A stretch of 64,000 bases of DNA, taken from NCBI GenBank assembly GCA_934438075.1, contig CAKSBF010000012.1:1-64000 (forward strand), in the 5' to 3' direction. The notes beneath the pieces were generated by a model that was not told the DNA's origin, did no database searches, and saw only the letters and a program-made list of their open reading frames with translations. Of the stretch, positions 10,301 to 19,522 are shown in pieces. This DNA comes from an uncultured Clostridia bacterium. GTDB lineage: Bacteria; Bacillota; Clostridia; UBA1381; UBA9506. Position 1 is the stretch's first letter, and the number at the start of each line of letters is the position of its first letter. Made by a program: the position numbers and the translations under genes.

Positions 10301-10723
10301 TCTTAAGCGCGTTAAGACCGACTCGTCCGTGACTTTGGAAAACTTGCTCCCCGGTATTCGTGTACCACCGGTAAAGCACACCTCTTCGCCCGGATATGCG
10401 CAATAGCGAATGGGAGCTTCTTTCGTCCCGGAATCCTCTTTCGTCAGTTCCACTGTTTCCGACCAAAAATATTCTCCTCCGCGAAACAATACTGTAATAC
10501 CGTCTTCAGGAAGGCCGGACGTCTTTTTTATTTCTCTGATTCTATCTCTTGCCCCAACCATGCTCCCGAGCGGTCTGTCCTCTGTTCCATCATTGCGGTC
10601 ATCTCCGTCCGGCGAAACATAAATAACTGTTCCCAATGCCTTCGGTTCCGCAGATGCTGCATGAACCGAAAGCAGCGAAAAAATCATAATCCCTGCAAGA
10701 AATATGCTGAAAATTCGTTTCAT
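7382..10723 (-). CDS. Secreted right-handed beta-helix protein with stalk domains
   Basis: A 1113-residue exported protein. Residues 1-25 are a signal peptide ending in AASA. Residues about 30-870 form a parallel beta-helix carbohydrate-active region that opens with IYVSPDGDDRNDG and contains an inserted domain with NILEELDAPGEMYIDKNTG; these features resemble the GH141-like family and other Pectate_lyase_3-type helices, but no catalytic residue can be assigned with confidence. A Gly/Ser linker (GGGSGG, about 880) leads to about 210 C-terminal residues with two or more copper amine oxidase N-like stalk repeats (TLVPLRFIAENIGG, TMLPLRVLCEEVF). The ATG at 10723 is preferred over a TTG at 10729 because AGGAGG sits 8 nt upstream; that site overlaps the stop codon of the SLH gene before it, so they are coupled. 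A shorter, cytoplasmic relative is encoded at 24271-26328. Confidence 0.8.
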   Translation of the reverse strand: MKRIFSIFLAGIMIFSLLSVHAASAEPKALGTVIYVSPDGDDRNDGTEDRPLGSMVGARDRIREIKKTSGLPEDGITVLFRGGEYFWSETVELTKEDSGTKEAPIRYCAYPGEEVCFTGGTRIPGSKFSKVTDESVLTRLRGGKQTRENVRQINIKQFFTDFKQEHHLGETTMLDWYPYTYDVMSVSYTKYEQYSNLYNNFVYDGDEEAAQRYMEQYGPTGKTGIVKRSVYSIGDAPALWSARYPNKEMGEGGVAENPYPVYMKLGKVLQSPWTANPTDNRLTGIAHYSDDRISQYAGYDDVWIDQYSTIFYHDMLRLKNIDPVNKTIETMVRPTTAWTEDAEFCIFNILEELDAPGEMYIDKNTGMMYIYPNGDLDHSFLNVAVFSGDWMLKTDGTSFVEFDGISFENTQGGGIMIDGGDSVSIRYCNLRDIGNNAVALGNSDKVRYWQLPNEWRLKNKEESYNDVIMDYYNYYIDEARSVDVLGKNHSFYGSHIKNTGLSGLSITGGNSWRDEDCNYVIENCDITYVGVYKPTYEAAIDFGNAFGVKILNNKLAHAPGQLINGYLLKGEIAYNYLYDAMSYMRDQGMVYLNYTVMGLDINIHNNWFRQIPEDDHKPPYHTQRFGIYFDDGVTQGLQIKNNIFQNLTSAMQKPVVNSDVTDNIFIECVDLHSKYGAAMTSTNQLFMYPAADGENFWHNQANESMTANLPATWREWSYILALLPVHAEGEVGEYYQKLWWEKYPRIMNYLDIIESGEHKGNFFINIQNNLIVKRERKDWFANNFRFEDMEQYPASGNAIKNNVYVDNNDCFEDYYHENYTLKPSFAGKYGLTSIDQSEIGTLSEFTGTELYKKVVLDLAGILSPKNPKEIEQEISEPTATPGHSGGGSGGRKTQDNDEEMLALLKLVAECAGAELEFDRDAKRITMKRGEKVITFKLGDKEVSVNGKMKKITDLTVQDFVEDHEQMGQDGLVLKIGSPFAVLKGKRVPVDPENAEIAPKIVGDRTLVPLRFIAENIGGNVEFDDESGLITIKLADENITLTLGEKEIYSNGSLKSVSDVAAQSIGGRTMLPLRVLCEEVFHKFVLWNENGIIVISDETTEMPSLSELEGLFRQ

Positions 10724-10735
10724 GTTCAACTCCTC

Positions 10736-13438
10736 CTATTCGACGATTACCAGTATAACGCCATACTGAAAGTATTTGTCCTCCACATAGCACCAAACTC
10801 TAGCGCCTTCGTAAATATCACGCGGCGTAACCAATTCAAATTTGCCGCTTTCAGAATGATAGCAATATATCTTATCAAAATTTTCGGTGGTTGCAATTGT
10901 TGTATCCATCATAATCGGAATGGCGTTTCCGTAAACCGGATGAGAAACCGCATCACTTGCTATTTTAATGCAAAAATCATCCTTAACGGTTACAACACCC
11001 GATATTACGGCATCCCATGCGTCTCCCCCGAAACCGTCGTTGGTGCAGACATCCGTTTGAAATTCATTTCTTCTGCTCAAAACCGTAAAGGAAGTGATTC
11101 GCCCGGTAAATTTATTCTGGACATACTGTATCACATCTCCTTTTTGGAGGTCAGAAAACTTTATCGTCCCCGCTGCATATCTTGTATGAGATCCTCTTGC
11201 GATATTTTTTAAATCATCCTCACTTGGTATTAGATTAGATATCGTGGGAACCGCACGAGAATGGCTATCGTTTGTATAGGCTGTTAGAACGTTGCATACC
11301 GTGCCGTCGGTATCCTGTATCACCTTCCTGCCCGTAATCAGCGCCAGCGGCGAAGACAACGTCGGAGCCTCAGCAACCGCATCCGAGTCTTTCATTTCAA
11401 CCAACAGATATTTAAAATATCCCGTTTCCGTTAAATCATATCCTGAAACATTCGCATATTTTTGTGAACTGCCCTTATAGGTCGCATAGTGTCCTCCATA
11501 TAAATCACCCATGCTCGCAAAAGTACATTTCGATTCCCGGTCACTCACCAAGTACATATAGGTATCGGTATTGCTCCACATGTAGTTCAATTTCGAATTA
11601 TCCGCATTATACATAACCTGTCTTGTTCCGATGTTCCATTGGATATCGTCTCCCGGAGCAAGATTGCGCCGAAATTCATTTTCATTTACCGCCGTGTCTG
11701 TTGTATTGGCAACAATAATCGTACTTAGCTTATTATCCCTCGTTTCATATTTAATCAGCTGTTTCGGAATACCGGATATTCCCACATCATAAAGTTTATC
11801 ATATAACTCAGTGCTGTCCACTCTCTTAAAGGTGGCACCGCCATCCATACTGATCCTGACCTTGTCCTGACACTCATATATATCAAAATAACCCTTGTCA
11901 TAAAGTTTTACACGAACTGTGCCGCCCAGTCCCTTAGACTTGTCAATACCGAAAAGAACCGCATAAATACTCTGATTATCAGCATTTGCAAATACCAGCG
12001 TTTCATTAATATCAATATAAAATTTATATGATTTTCCAAAAGCATCCTCCAGCTTGCAGCTGGAAAGATATTCATATTCCAAGCCGTTAATAACCGCCGT
12101 TCCGTCTGAAGCCATATCCTCAAGATTTCCTTCAAAAATATCATCAGATAAAAAAATCATCATATCATCCGCCGTCTCGGCTACGGTTATCACTTTACCT
12201 GCCGTCAGCAGGCTTTCGCTGACCGGACTCATATTTTTATCAAAAATACAAACCCTCTTTTCTGTATCTTTATATTGAATGTATGTAACAGCATCGCTGT
12301 TCTCCGCCACAAAAAGCTTATTGCCCGCCGTGCTGCTGATATAATAGCTCCGATAATCCCAAATTTTAACCACATCTATCACATCATCATTATTGTTGTC
12401 CAACAATTCCAATCTGCCGTAGGAAGGCAGCATGTCAGCATTGGTTGGGCCCAAAAGCGGCTGTGCGTTATATACATAATAAGCATCCGGCGCAATTTCC
12501 AAAGTCTTGGTTTTGTTTTCCTCTTCATAAACAACACGGTGCACGGTCGTTTCAGAACTTATATCTTTATTTGCAATGGTATAAACGGTATGATCTCTTT
12601 CTGCAATGGCAAATATTACATCGTCCTGTGTTAAATAAAAATCAACATATTTTCCCAAATCTGCAGGAGATATTTCCGAACGGATGCGGTATATCGTATC
12701 ATCTATTTTCACAACATTTTTTCCGGAGGTACTTTTTCCGTAAATACTGCCAAAGCCGGCAGCACGGACTTGCCCCTGATGAGAGGTAAGATGAAAGGCC
12801 TTTTCCAAAAATGCTTCACCTTTTTGAAAAGAAATCTCCGTTTTGCCCTCTGCGTCGTAGGCAAGACTGTTAATATCAAGAATATGAGTAAATAGCATTT
12901 GATATATTACAGAGAACAACTCTCCTTTGGTAATAATGTTGTCGTCATTTATCTTTTTCAGAATTTTACTTTCCCGCGCCGCGGCCGCATAATATCCGTT
13001 CGGATAGCCGCCTTTCATCTGCGCATATTGTTCATAGCCTAAAAGAGTCACTACCATCTTGACTAATTCATTGCAGGTAATTCTCTCATCCGGATGGAAC
13101 ATTTTGTCTGCAGAGTCCGACAAAACCCCGTTAATTTTGAGATACCACACGGCCTCAAAAGCCGGGTGTCCGGCATCTACATCTAGAAAAACCTGAAAAG
13201 CCTCCTCAGGCTGTCCCTCCGCATGAGAAGCTTCTGATAAATACCGCGCCGCCTCTGCTCTGGTAAGCGGCGTATCTACCACAGAATGATTGACATTTGA
13301 AATACCTATTTTTGTTAAAAAATCAATTTCTTTGGAATAATCATATTTTGCTTTTTCCGTATCGGCACTTGTCGTGATCGGCGTGCCAAGCATACAAAAA
13401 ATCATCGCCAGGCACAAAAGCTTCTTCATAAATTTCAT
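10736..13438 (-). CDS. SLH-domain surface protein, about 900 residues, paralog A
   Basis: A 900-residue exported protein with a signal peptide (residues 1-25). Residues about 30-190 carry SLH-type repeats (TPLTRAEAARYLSEA; MFHPDERITCNELVKMVV) and the motif GGYPNGYY, suggesting attachment to the cell wall polymer. The remaining 700 residues are beta-rich and match no domain I recognise. They contain a segment LLDNNNDDVIDVVKI that resembles a Ca-binding D/N loop. A similar protein is encoded at 47020-49659 with the same order of motifs (GGYPGGY; LIDHNGDEIYDFVII). The gene lies between a larger SLH protein and the secreted beta-helix protein, 12 nt from the latter. A structural or scaffolding role is inferred; no enzyme motif is seen. 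Confidence 0.78.
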   Translation of the reverse strand: MKFMKKLLCLAMIFCMLGTPITTSADTEKAKYDYSKEIDFLTKIGISNVNHSVVDTPLTRAEAARYLSEASHAEGQPEEAFQVFLDVDAGHPAFEAVWYLKINGVLSDSADKMFHPDERITCNELVKMVVTLLGYEQYAQMKGGYPNGYYAAAARESKILKKINDDNIITKGELFSVIYQMLFTHILDINSLAYDAEGKTEISFQKGEAFLEKAFHLTSHQGQVRAAGFGSIYGKSTSGKNVVKIDDTIYRIRSEISPADLGKYVDFYLTQDDVIFAIAERDHTVYTIANKDISSETTVHRVVYEEENKTKTLEIAPDAYYVYNAQPLLGPTNADMLPSYGRLELLDNNNDDVIDVVKIWDYRSYYISSTAGNKLFVAENSDAVTYIQYKDTEKRVCIFDKNMSPVSESLLTAGKVITVAETADDMMIFLSDDIFEGNLEDMASDGTAVINGLEYEYLSSCKLEDAFGKSYKFYIDINETLVFANADNQSIYAVLFGIDKSKGLGGTVRVKLYDKGYFDIYECQDKVRISMDGGATFKRVDSTELYDKLYDVGISGIPKQLIKYETRDNKLSTIIVANTTDTAVNENEFRRNLAPGDDIQWNIGTRQVMYNADNSKLNYMWSNTDTYMYLVSDRESKCTFASMGDLYGGHYATYKGSSQKYANVSGYDLTETGYFKYLLVEMKDSDAVAEAPTLSSPLALITGRKVIQDTDGTVCNVLTAYTNDSHSRAVPTISNLIPSEDDLKNIARGSHTRYAAGTIKFSDLQKGDVIQYVQNKFTGRITSFTVLSRRNEFQTDVCTNDGFGGDAWDAVISGVVTVKDDFCIKIASDAVSHPVYGNAIPIMMDTTIATTENFDKIYCYHSESGKFELVTPRDIYEGARVWCYVEDKYFQYGVILVIVE

Positions 13439-13456
13439 GACTGCTCACATCCTCCC

Positions 13457-16400
13457 CTACTGATGAATTCTCGACAAGATCGCCGCCATTTCTGCTCTGG
13501 TTACATTTTCTTTCGGACAAAACCGATTATCATCTCTGCCATTAATAATATTCTCGGCGCTGAGTGTCTCTACAGCAGAAAGCGCCCAGTCACTGATTTG
13601 CTCTGCGTCGCTAAAAACAGAACCTTCTTTTGCCGACAGCTGAAACATTCTTGCAATCATCACAGCCATTTCCTCCCTGGTAATGTTCGACTGCGGATGA
13701 AAACAGCTGCCGTCTCCTAAAACATATCGCTTGTCAAAAGCCTTTTGAACATACGGCGCAAACCAATCCTCCGACTTTACATCCTCAAAGGCATCCGCAT
13801 AAGCAACGGTATTTTCCTTTTTATATTTCAAAGCCGCACATATAAATTCAGCCCTTGTCACCGGTTTTTCAGGCAAAAATGTGCCGTTGCTAAAGCCTGT
13901 CAGTACTTTTTGATTCGTCAGCTCCGCTATGGCATCATACGCCCAATGCGTTTCGTCAACATCCCGATAAACAATCGCAATGGTCGGGCTAATATCATCT
14001 TGCTTGTCCAGCCCGCCGATTTTAACGCCGGAACCGCCGGAGGAACCTGAGCCCTTCCCGCCATGCTGAGAATCGGATTGACCTGCAGACGGAACACGGT
14101 ACGCAGGACTCATCACACTTTCACCCGTCTCGTACCGATTTCCCGGAGTTACAGCAACTTTAATATATTTTCCTTCATATCCATCCGATTGAAAATTTTT
14201 TGCAGTTTGACCGGAAATCGGCTGGTATGCCCCGTTTTCACTGTCTGAACAATACCACTGAAAGCGTGTTGCCGTGTCCTCATCCTTATCTTCATCCTCA
14301 TAATGATAAGAAGCTGTTATTCCGTTGTCGTTTCTTACATTTACAAAACTGACTCTGCAAACACTGCCAATTAAATTATATACCGAGACCTCCTCAAACA
14401 TTTCACCGCTTACGGAAAATGCCTGAATTGTATCCGCAGCAATATTGTCTGCAACAATTTTCCCATCAAAATAAATACTTATCTTTCCATTGCACTTTAA
14501 AATTTCAAAAAGATGCGTTCCGCGAGTCCGGGCGGCGGTATAATCGCCAATTTGATAATTTTTTCCTGATGTTTTGATTGCAAGACTGTTGTCTTGGGAA
14601 ACAACGGACATGTTTTTCAATAAATCATCTATTACCAACACCTTCATGACCGCATCGCGTGCACTGAAATCAAGCTTGTTCTCCGTCAGAGTGTCTGCGT
14701 CCTGCTTGGACATGTAAAAATAAACAGGCGCCTCCGCTTTAAACTGATTGGTACCGTTATCGCCGTTCGTATTGGTAACGTTAGGATCTGTATAAACTGC
14801 TTTGATAAACGCCAAACCTCTGTCCCTTGAAACTATCTTGCCGTTTTCATCAATTGTAAAAATCTTTTTATCAGATGAGGAATAAGCCGTATGGTCATCA
14901 GAAAGCGTATAGATATTGCCCGTCTGCGTCTCACCCTTCAGTGCGACATGTCCTTCGCCGTTCGCTTTGATAAATCTTTCCTCCGAAAAGAATACATCAC
15001 AATATACTCCACCCATGAAAAATATCAATTCCGGCGGCTGCAACTGCGCCAAACCTGTTCTGATATTGTGAAAAGCAATTTGATATTGTGTCTCCTCCGT
15101 CAGAGGCGTATGAAAAATAATTTTTGTTTTCTTATTACCATCGTGTTCTACAGTAAAATTGGTATATGGCTGTACGATCTTCTCCCTCGTTGCAGTAATG
15201 CTAAGGTTGGACATATCCAAAGTTTCTATCGGATAATTCCACAAAAGTGTTATTTCCTCAACATTATATAAATCTCTTGCCTGAAAAGGAACAGACGCGC
15301 TATATGCAACATCTGATAGCTTTGTTTGATAGCATACTACATTGTCAATCGCCAGCAAATCAGAATCCTTTGCCCCCGAACCGAGCGCTGAAAGCGCAAA
15401 GGTGCCTGTCTGTCGGTTTAATTCAGACAATTCAACCGGTATAACCGTCTCCTGCGAATATAAGAGCTTATTTTCTTCCTCCGTATTGATTTTTCTGACC
15501 GACATCATAAGATTGTTTTCCAGCATAGAAGCAGAAACCCTCAAGTCACTGCTGCCAAATTCTTTTTTATTTCCGGTCACTTTAAGGTTTTCCGCACCGA
15601 TTCTCTGTACCGTTTTATCGGACAATATGTAAGAAGTGTTTGCCTCAATAGTAGAAATCGTTGCCGCCTGTTTTCCGTCATATTGCCACATTACCTGCGT
15701 ATCGGTCGAGGACAGAAAATACACATAAAAATTTTCTGCGGCAAAACCACTCTGCTCACGCAAATAATCAAACTCAACCGTATAATCTTTCCAGCTGCCA
15801 TACTCTGCACTCTGTGCAATGTAGCCCAGGGAGGCCTCTGGAGAGCCTCCGGCATTCAATATCAAGAGATTCTCCTCCGGGTTAGCAATGTTGCTGTCAG
15901 CATACTTTTTCGGGTCTCTGCGGTTCTGCGAAAATCTTTTGTATGCCCCCGGGTCTGAAAAATCCTCACTCATAAGCATTTCAAACATAATATTTTTTTG
16001 ATACACCATATTCTCCGTTACAAGTGTAACAATATATTGCTTAGATAAATCAAGCGGAGTTTCCGGAATAATGTCCACTCTGTTTTCCTCAGCATCCGCA
16101 CTAACCGTTGCCTCAAACACCTTTTCCGCGGTCATCCCGTCCGAAAAATATGCTTCAACCGGTGTTATGGCTTCTGCAAAGAAAAATGATATCTTCTCCC
16201 TGTTTCCCTGTGCCTTTTTAACAGGCAGATATGCTTTTATGGTCACCGTTTTAACAAGCTGGTTTCCGAGAGCAGGATCAACAAAGACGATTCTTATCCC
16301 GGCGCTGCCTTGACTGTGCGCCGTCATTTTTCCTTTGTTGTCTACAGAAATCACTGTTTCATCGTCAGAAGAAAATGCAAGAGCATCACCGGAAAGCTCT

Positions 16401-17797
16401 AGCCTCTTGCCGCTTTGCGTAATACCGAACACCGTAATACTGCTGTCTTCTCCAACTGCAATATTTTCCTCCGTGCATTGTACGGCAATATCCTGATAAA
16501 TGCCTCCTGTCTGAAAGGTGAATGCGGGCAATGTCAGCTCGTCTCCGTCAACAGAAACTCCCTGAAAGCGCACGCTGTATTCAGCCTCGCCGCTTAATCC
16601 ATGAGGAAAAGCAATTGTTAACACATTATCCTGCTGTGACAAGGTGAAATCTGTAAATGCCCCTCCATTTTCGTTCATATCAACAGCAGCAGAAGTAATA
16701 TTAAATATACTTCTCCACTCAAAGTTGATCCGTTTCACATCATACAGATTTTTTTCTCCGCTTTGAATAATTTTTTCAGTATCATTAATTGATACTTTTT
16801 TGTAAGCATAGCTTCTTATTTTTGAAAAATCATAGGAATAACCTCTTGTTTCCAAAACATCGGCATATCGGTTTGCAAGCATAACAGTGTCCATATCGGC
16901 TACCGAGATTTCATGTTCCAAAAGCATTTCTGCCTCCTGGACCTTTTCCATTAGTCTCGCATTTTTAAGTTCATCCTGCGCGGCGGAATACACCGCCATA
17001 TGATACTCGTTATCAAATGCAATCTCTGCCGAAACCGGAATCTTATTCTGATTCAGTTTCACTTCATAAAGCTGCACACCAACAGTTTGACTTTCCTGGC
17101 TCACAACTGCTGCAGCGCTTCCCTCCGCCGCCTGCAACTTATAGGTAGTATAACCGGTATCCTTCAAACTGACCAGGCGAAAATCCTCATGTGCCCACAC
17201 AACATCTCCCGATGCGTCCTTCTGCATAGCATGTTTTTGCAAATCATTGGGATTGTTATAAACAGCCTGTGCATATCGGCTGCCATTGATGGTAATCTGT
17301 TCCGTACTGTTGTCCGAATAACGGATGTCAACCGTCGGCGAGCCGCCCACTTCAAATTTTAACGCAAGGAAAAGCGATTCCGTAAACGTCTGTTCCAGAT
17401 TTATAGTAAACGATTTTTGTTTCTTGTTGCTGATAACTACCGCGTCCAAGCCATTATTTTCGTTCGGGAGCATGGCATAGGTTTTGCCTGTACTCTCCCT
17501 TTTAGATGCAGAAATATCCCATAACTGCTCCTGAAATGAGATTGCCCCGTCCTTGATAAGCGCACTTTTTGTAACACCGCCATACTGACCATAGTTAACC
17601 TCCAGACCGGAAAACCATGTATCAGAGTTTAATGTTTCACCCGCTGCGTCAATTAACGTATCAGCATTTAAAACATCCGAAAGGTCGATATTATGAAACT
17701 CTCCGTCTGCCTGCATCGTATCCGCACAAACAAACCCCGTAAAAAGGGATAAGTTTATCATAAAGGAAAATAAAACTGCCACTATCTTTTTTACCAT
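13457..17797 (-). CDS. Giant secreted protein with Ig-like, LamG-like and C-terminal SLH domains
   Basis: A 1446-residue exported protein. After a signal peptide (about 1-26), the protein has a long beta-rich region. Two bacterial Ig-like (BIG_2) modules can be seen, around residues 440-530 (ending in SQGSAGIRIVFVDP) and 940-1020 (ending in RDRGLAFIKAVYTDP), each preceded by Big_5-like strands. Between them lies a LamG-like jelly roll starting at MSEDFSDPGAYKRF. A Gly/Ser linker (SGQSDSQHGGKGSGSSGG) precedes three SLH repeats over about the last 180 residues (AYDAIAELTNQKVLTGF, APYVQKAF, WALSAVETLSAENIING). No catalytic motif is evident. It probably binds polysaccharide at the S-layer. AAGGAGG precedes the ATG. 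It follows the solute-binding lipoprotein gene by 58 nt, within the same operon. Confidence 0.8.
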   Translation of the reverse strand: MVKKIVAVLFSFMINLSLFTGFVCADTMQADGEFHNIDLSDVLNADTLIDAAGETLNSDTWFSGLEVNYGQYGGVTKSALIKDGAISFQEQLWDISASKRESTGKTYAMLPNENNGLDAVVISNKKQKSFTINLEQTFTESLFLALKFEVGGSPTVDIRYSDNSTEQITINGSRYAQAVYNNPNDLQKHAMQKDASGDVVWAHEDFRLVSLKDTGYTTYKLQAAEGSAAAVVSQESQTVGVQLYEVKLNQNKIPVSAEIAFDNEYHMAVYSAAQDELKNARLMEKVQEAEMLLEHEISVADMDTVMLANRYADVLETRGYSYDFSKIRSYAYKKVSINDTEKIIQSGEKNLYDVKRINFEWRSIFNITSAAVDMNENGGAFTDFTLSQQDNVLTIAFPHGLSGEAEYSVRFQGVSVDGDELTLPAFTFQTGGIYQDIAVQCTEENIAVGEDSSITVFGITQSGKRLELSGDALAFSSDDETVISVDNKGKMTAHSQGSAGIRIVFVDPALGNQLVKTVTIKAYLPVKKAQGNREKISFFFAEAITPVEAYFSDGMTAEKVFEATVSADAEENRVDIIPETPLDLSKQYIVTLVTENMVYQKNIMFEMLMSEDFSDPGAYKRFSQNRRDPKKYADSNIANPEENLLILNAGGSPEASLGYIAQSAEYGSWKDYTVEFDYLREQSGFAAENFYVYFLSSTDTQVMWQYDGKQAATISTIEANTSYILSDKTVQRIGAENLKVTGNKKEFGSSDLRVSASMLENNLMMSVRKINTEEENKLLYSQETVIPVELSELNRQTGTFALSALGSGAKDSDLLAIDNVVCYQTKLSDVAYSASVPFQARDLYNVEEITLLWNYPIETLDMSNLSITATREKIVQPYTNFTVEHDGNKKTKIIFHTPLTEETQYQIAFHNIRTGLAQLQPPELIFFMGGVYCDVFFSEERFIKANGEGHVALKGETQTGNIYTLSDDHTAYSSSDKKIFTIDENGKIVSRDRGLAFIKAVYTDPNVTNTNGDNGTNQFKAEAPVYFYMSKQDADTLTENKLDFSARDAVMKVLVIDDLLKNMSVVSQDNSLAIKTSGKNYQIGDYTAARTRGTHLFEILKCNGKISIYFDGKIVADNIAADTIQAFSVSGEMFEEVSVYNLIGSVCRVSFVNVRNDNGITASYHYEDEDKDEDTATRFQWYCSDSENGAYQPISGQTAKNFQSDGYEGKYIKVAVTPGNRYETGESVMSPAYRVPSAGQSDSQHGGKGSGSSGGSGVKIGGLDKQDDISPTIAIVYRDVDETHWAYDAIAELTNQKVLTGFSNGTFLPEKPVTRAEFICAALKYKKENTVAYADAFEDVKSEDWFAPYVQKAFDKRYVLGDGSCFHPQSNITREEMAVMIARMFQLSAKEGSVFSDAEQISDWALSAVETLSAENIINGRDDNRFCPKENVTRAEMAAILSRIHQ

Positions 17798-17855
17798 TTT
17801 TTCCTCCTTAAAACGAATGAAGAAATTCTTCCGTAAAGAAGCTGCTTACTTCTCA

Positions 17856-19349
17856 TCATTTCTTGTCTTTCAGAAAACTATCCACCTGTTTCTGGAAATC
17901 ATCAATAATTTTTTGCTCGCCGGCATTATTGCTTTCCGCTTCATATTCCTTATAGGCAGATTCCCAATCAGCATACACTCCCGCCAACAGCGGTTCAAAA
18001 TATTTTTCGCGCACATATGTAACTTGTGTAAGATAATCTGACACATTAGTATCATCAAGGTAAAATCCAATCAAAGGTGAACGGAAATCCGATTTGTTTG
18101 ACTCGTCAAAAACCCATTTTTTATACTCATCCGGCTCTGATGGGCAGTTATACGCCAACTGTGTGTTTCCAACAATCCATTTAAAAAGACCATAAGCATC
18201 ATTTACGCTTCCTTGCAGCGAATATGGGGTTTTAATTCTATCTTCTCCGACCTTCTCATAATGAACGCCTTCTATTCCAAAAACAAGCAAATTGTACAAT
18301 TCTTTGTCTGTCTGCAATAAATTTAAAATCTGCATCGCTTTGTCCGGGTCCGCGCACTTCGCCATGAGCGATGTACCACCTGCGCTGTTTCTGTAGCCTA
18401 TATAGTCCTTTTCGTAATACGGAACAACGATAACTTCATATCCATATTCCCCGCTGAGCTGTTCTTGGATAAACGGTGTGTATCCGACATCCCAGAAAGG
18501 AACTCCGTCTATTTGTCCTTTATAATCAACCGTGTTGGTCAGCGCATCCTTCTTAATATATCCCTTTTGTGCCCATCTCGCACTGACCTCATAATGCATC
18601 CGGGAATTTTCGGTCAAAGCGTAGTTCTGAACCTTACAGCTCTCATCTCCATACTCTATCGAATAAGGGAAAATTAACTCCTCCCAGCCTCTGGCATTAA
18701 TGGTTTTTACCGAACCGTTGAACTGATATCCTGCGGCACTGAGATCATCCATATATTTTTCCAAAATATCGTACATTTCCTTTGTATCGTGCGGCGAAGA
18801 ATACAGTGCCTTTTTAAATGCCTCTAAATCAAGATATTTCTCTGCCTGTTCTTTAAAGAAAACCACTCCGCGCAATACCGCACACATCTGATAGGACGGA
18901 ATACCATAAGTTTTGCCGTCCACCTTCTGATAATCCATAAACCAATCAGGAAGTACACTTAAAGTTTCCTTGCCATATTGCTGCAGTAAATCATCCAACG
19001 GAAGAAAGCTTCCGTTCTTTACCTCCGAATGAAAATTTAATCCATAATTTCCTACGATATCCATCTTTTCTCTTGCAGAATTCATCAACAAGAACTTTTT
19101 AGAATATTCTGAAGGAGGAATAATCTCAAAGCTCATCTTTACCCCGGGAACCTTTTCGGAAAGTTTTTCATTAAATTTTTCCCAAACCAAATTGTCATCA
19201 TCCTGCATTCCCGGTCCCATCATGACATACTTAAGTTCCACATTTTCTCCTGATGCTCTTTTGTTGTCAACACACCCGGAAAAAGCACCCGCAGTCAATG
19301 ATATAACCGAAAGAAACAGTGCCAGCTTTTTAAAAATTTTCTTTGTCAT
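17856..19349 (-). CDS. Sugar ABC transporter solute-binding lipoprotein (DUF3502 type)
   Basis: A 497-residue lipoprotein. The N-terminus is a lipoprotein signal with lipobox FSGC (C26). The body is a family 1 extracellular solute-binding fold, and the C-terminal 70 residues (from IGFYLDDTNVSDY) look like DUF3502, found in LipO-type binding proteins that partner LplB/LplC-type permeases. It should capture an oligosaccharide outside the membrane for the two permeases encoded just upstream (19523-21333). No ATPase gene is nearby, as is usual where one shared MsmX-type ATPase serves many systems. The ATG at 19349 has GGAG 6 nt upstream and gives a proper signal peptide; earlier in-frame starts lack a ribosome site. 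Two stem-loops lie in the 173-nt gap before it. Confidence 0.88.
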   Translation of the reverse strand: MTKKIFKKLALFLSVISLTAGAFSGCVDNKRASGENVELKYVMMGPGMQDDDNLVWEKFNEKLSEKVPGVKMSFEIIPPSEYSKKFLLMNSAREKMDIVGNYGLNFHSEVKNGSFLPLDDLLQQYGKETLSVLPDWFMDYQKVDGKTYGIPSYQMCAVLRGVVFFKEQAEKYLDLEAFKKALYSSPHDTKEMYDILEKYMDDLSAAGYQFNGSVKTINARGWEELIFPYSIEYGDESCKVQNYALTENSRMHYEVSARWAQKGYIKKDALTNTVDYKGQIDGVPFWDVGYTPFIQEQLSGEYGYEVIVVPYYEKDYIGYRNSAGGTSLMAKCADPDKAMQILNLLQTDKELYNLLVFGIEGVHYEKVGEDRIKTPYSLQGSVNDAYGLFKWIVGNTQLAYNCPSEPDEYKKWVFDESNKSDFRSPLIGFYLDDTNVSDYLTQVTYVREKYFEPLLAGVYADWESAYKEYEAESNNAGEQKIIDDFQKQVDSFLKDKK

Positions 19350-19364
19350 AGTCCTCTCCATTCC

Positions 19365-19407
19365 GCCGTTAAAGCAGCACAAAGAAATAAAACGTGCTGT
19401 ATACGGC
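19365..19407 (-). promoter_or_regulatory. Stem-loop directly upstream of the binding-protein start
   Basis: GCCGT (19365-19369) pairs with ACGGC (19403-19407), and inside it CAGCAC (19375-19380) pairs with GTGCTG (19394-19399). The structure ends just before the ribosome site of the solute-binding lipoprotein gene. It may protect the 5' end of a processed mRNA or modulate translation; the role is inferred. Confidence 0.4.
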
Positions 19408-19470
19408 TGTTTTTTATTAGTTTGTATTTACATCATCTCCGGCCATGCCGAAGTCTCCTGCTGTAACGGC

Positions 19471-19509
19471 AAAAATGAACTTTATCGTTTGCATAAAAAC
19501 GATAAAAGT
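19471..19509 (-). terminator. Attenuator-like hairpin between permease and binding-protein genes
   Basis: A 12-bp stem with one bulged base (19479-19490 with 19497-19509, loop GCATAA on the plus strand) begins 13 nt after the permease stop. On the minus strand a run of five T follows (19475-19471). It looks like a leaky intrinsic terminator that separates the levels of permease and binding-protein mRNA. Confidence 0.5.
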
Positions 19510-19522
19510 CTCCTTCACACCG

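Noticed and set aside
10661..11212. 183-codon plus-strand open frame opposite SLH paralog A
   Set aside because: Crosses the junction of two coupled minus-strand genes and has no ribosome site; a shadow.
19417..19494. 25-codon minus-strand frame between permease and binding-protein genes
   Set aside because: Its possible ribosome site is 14 nt away and the ATG lies in the loop of a terminator-like hairpin; not convincing as a gene.
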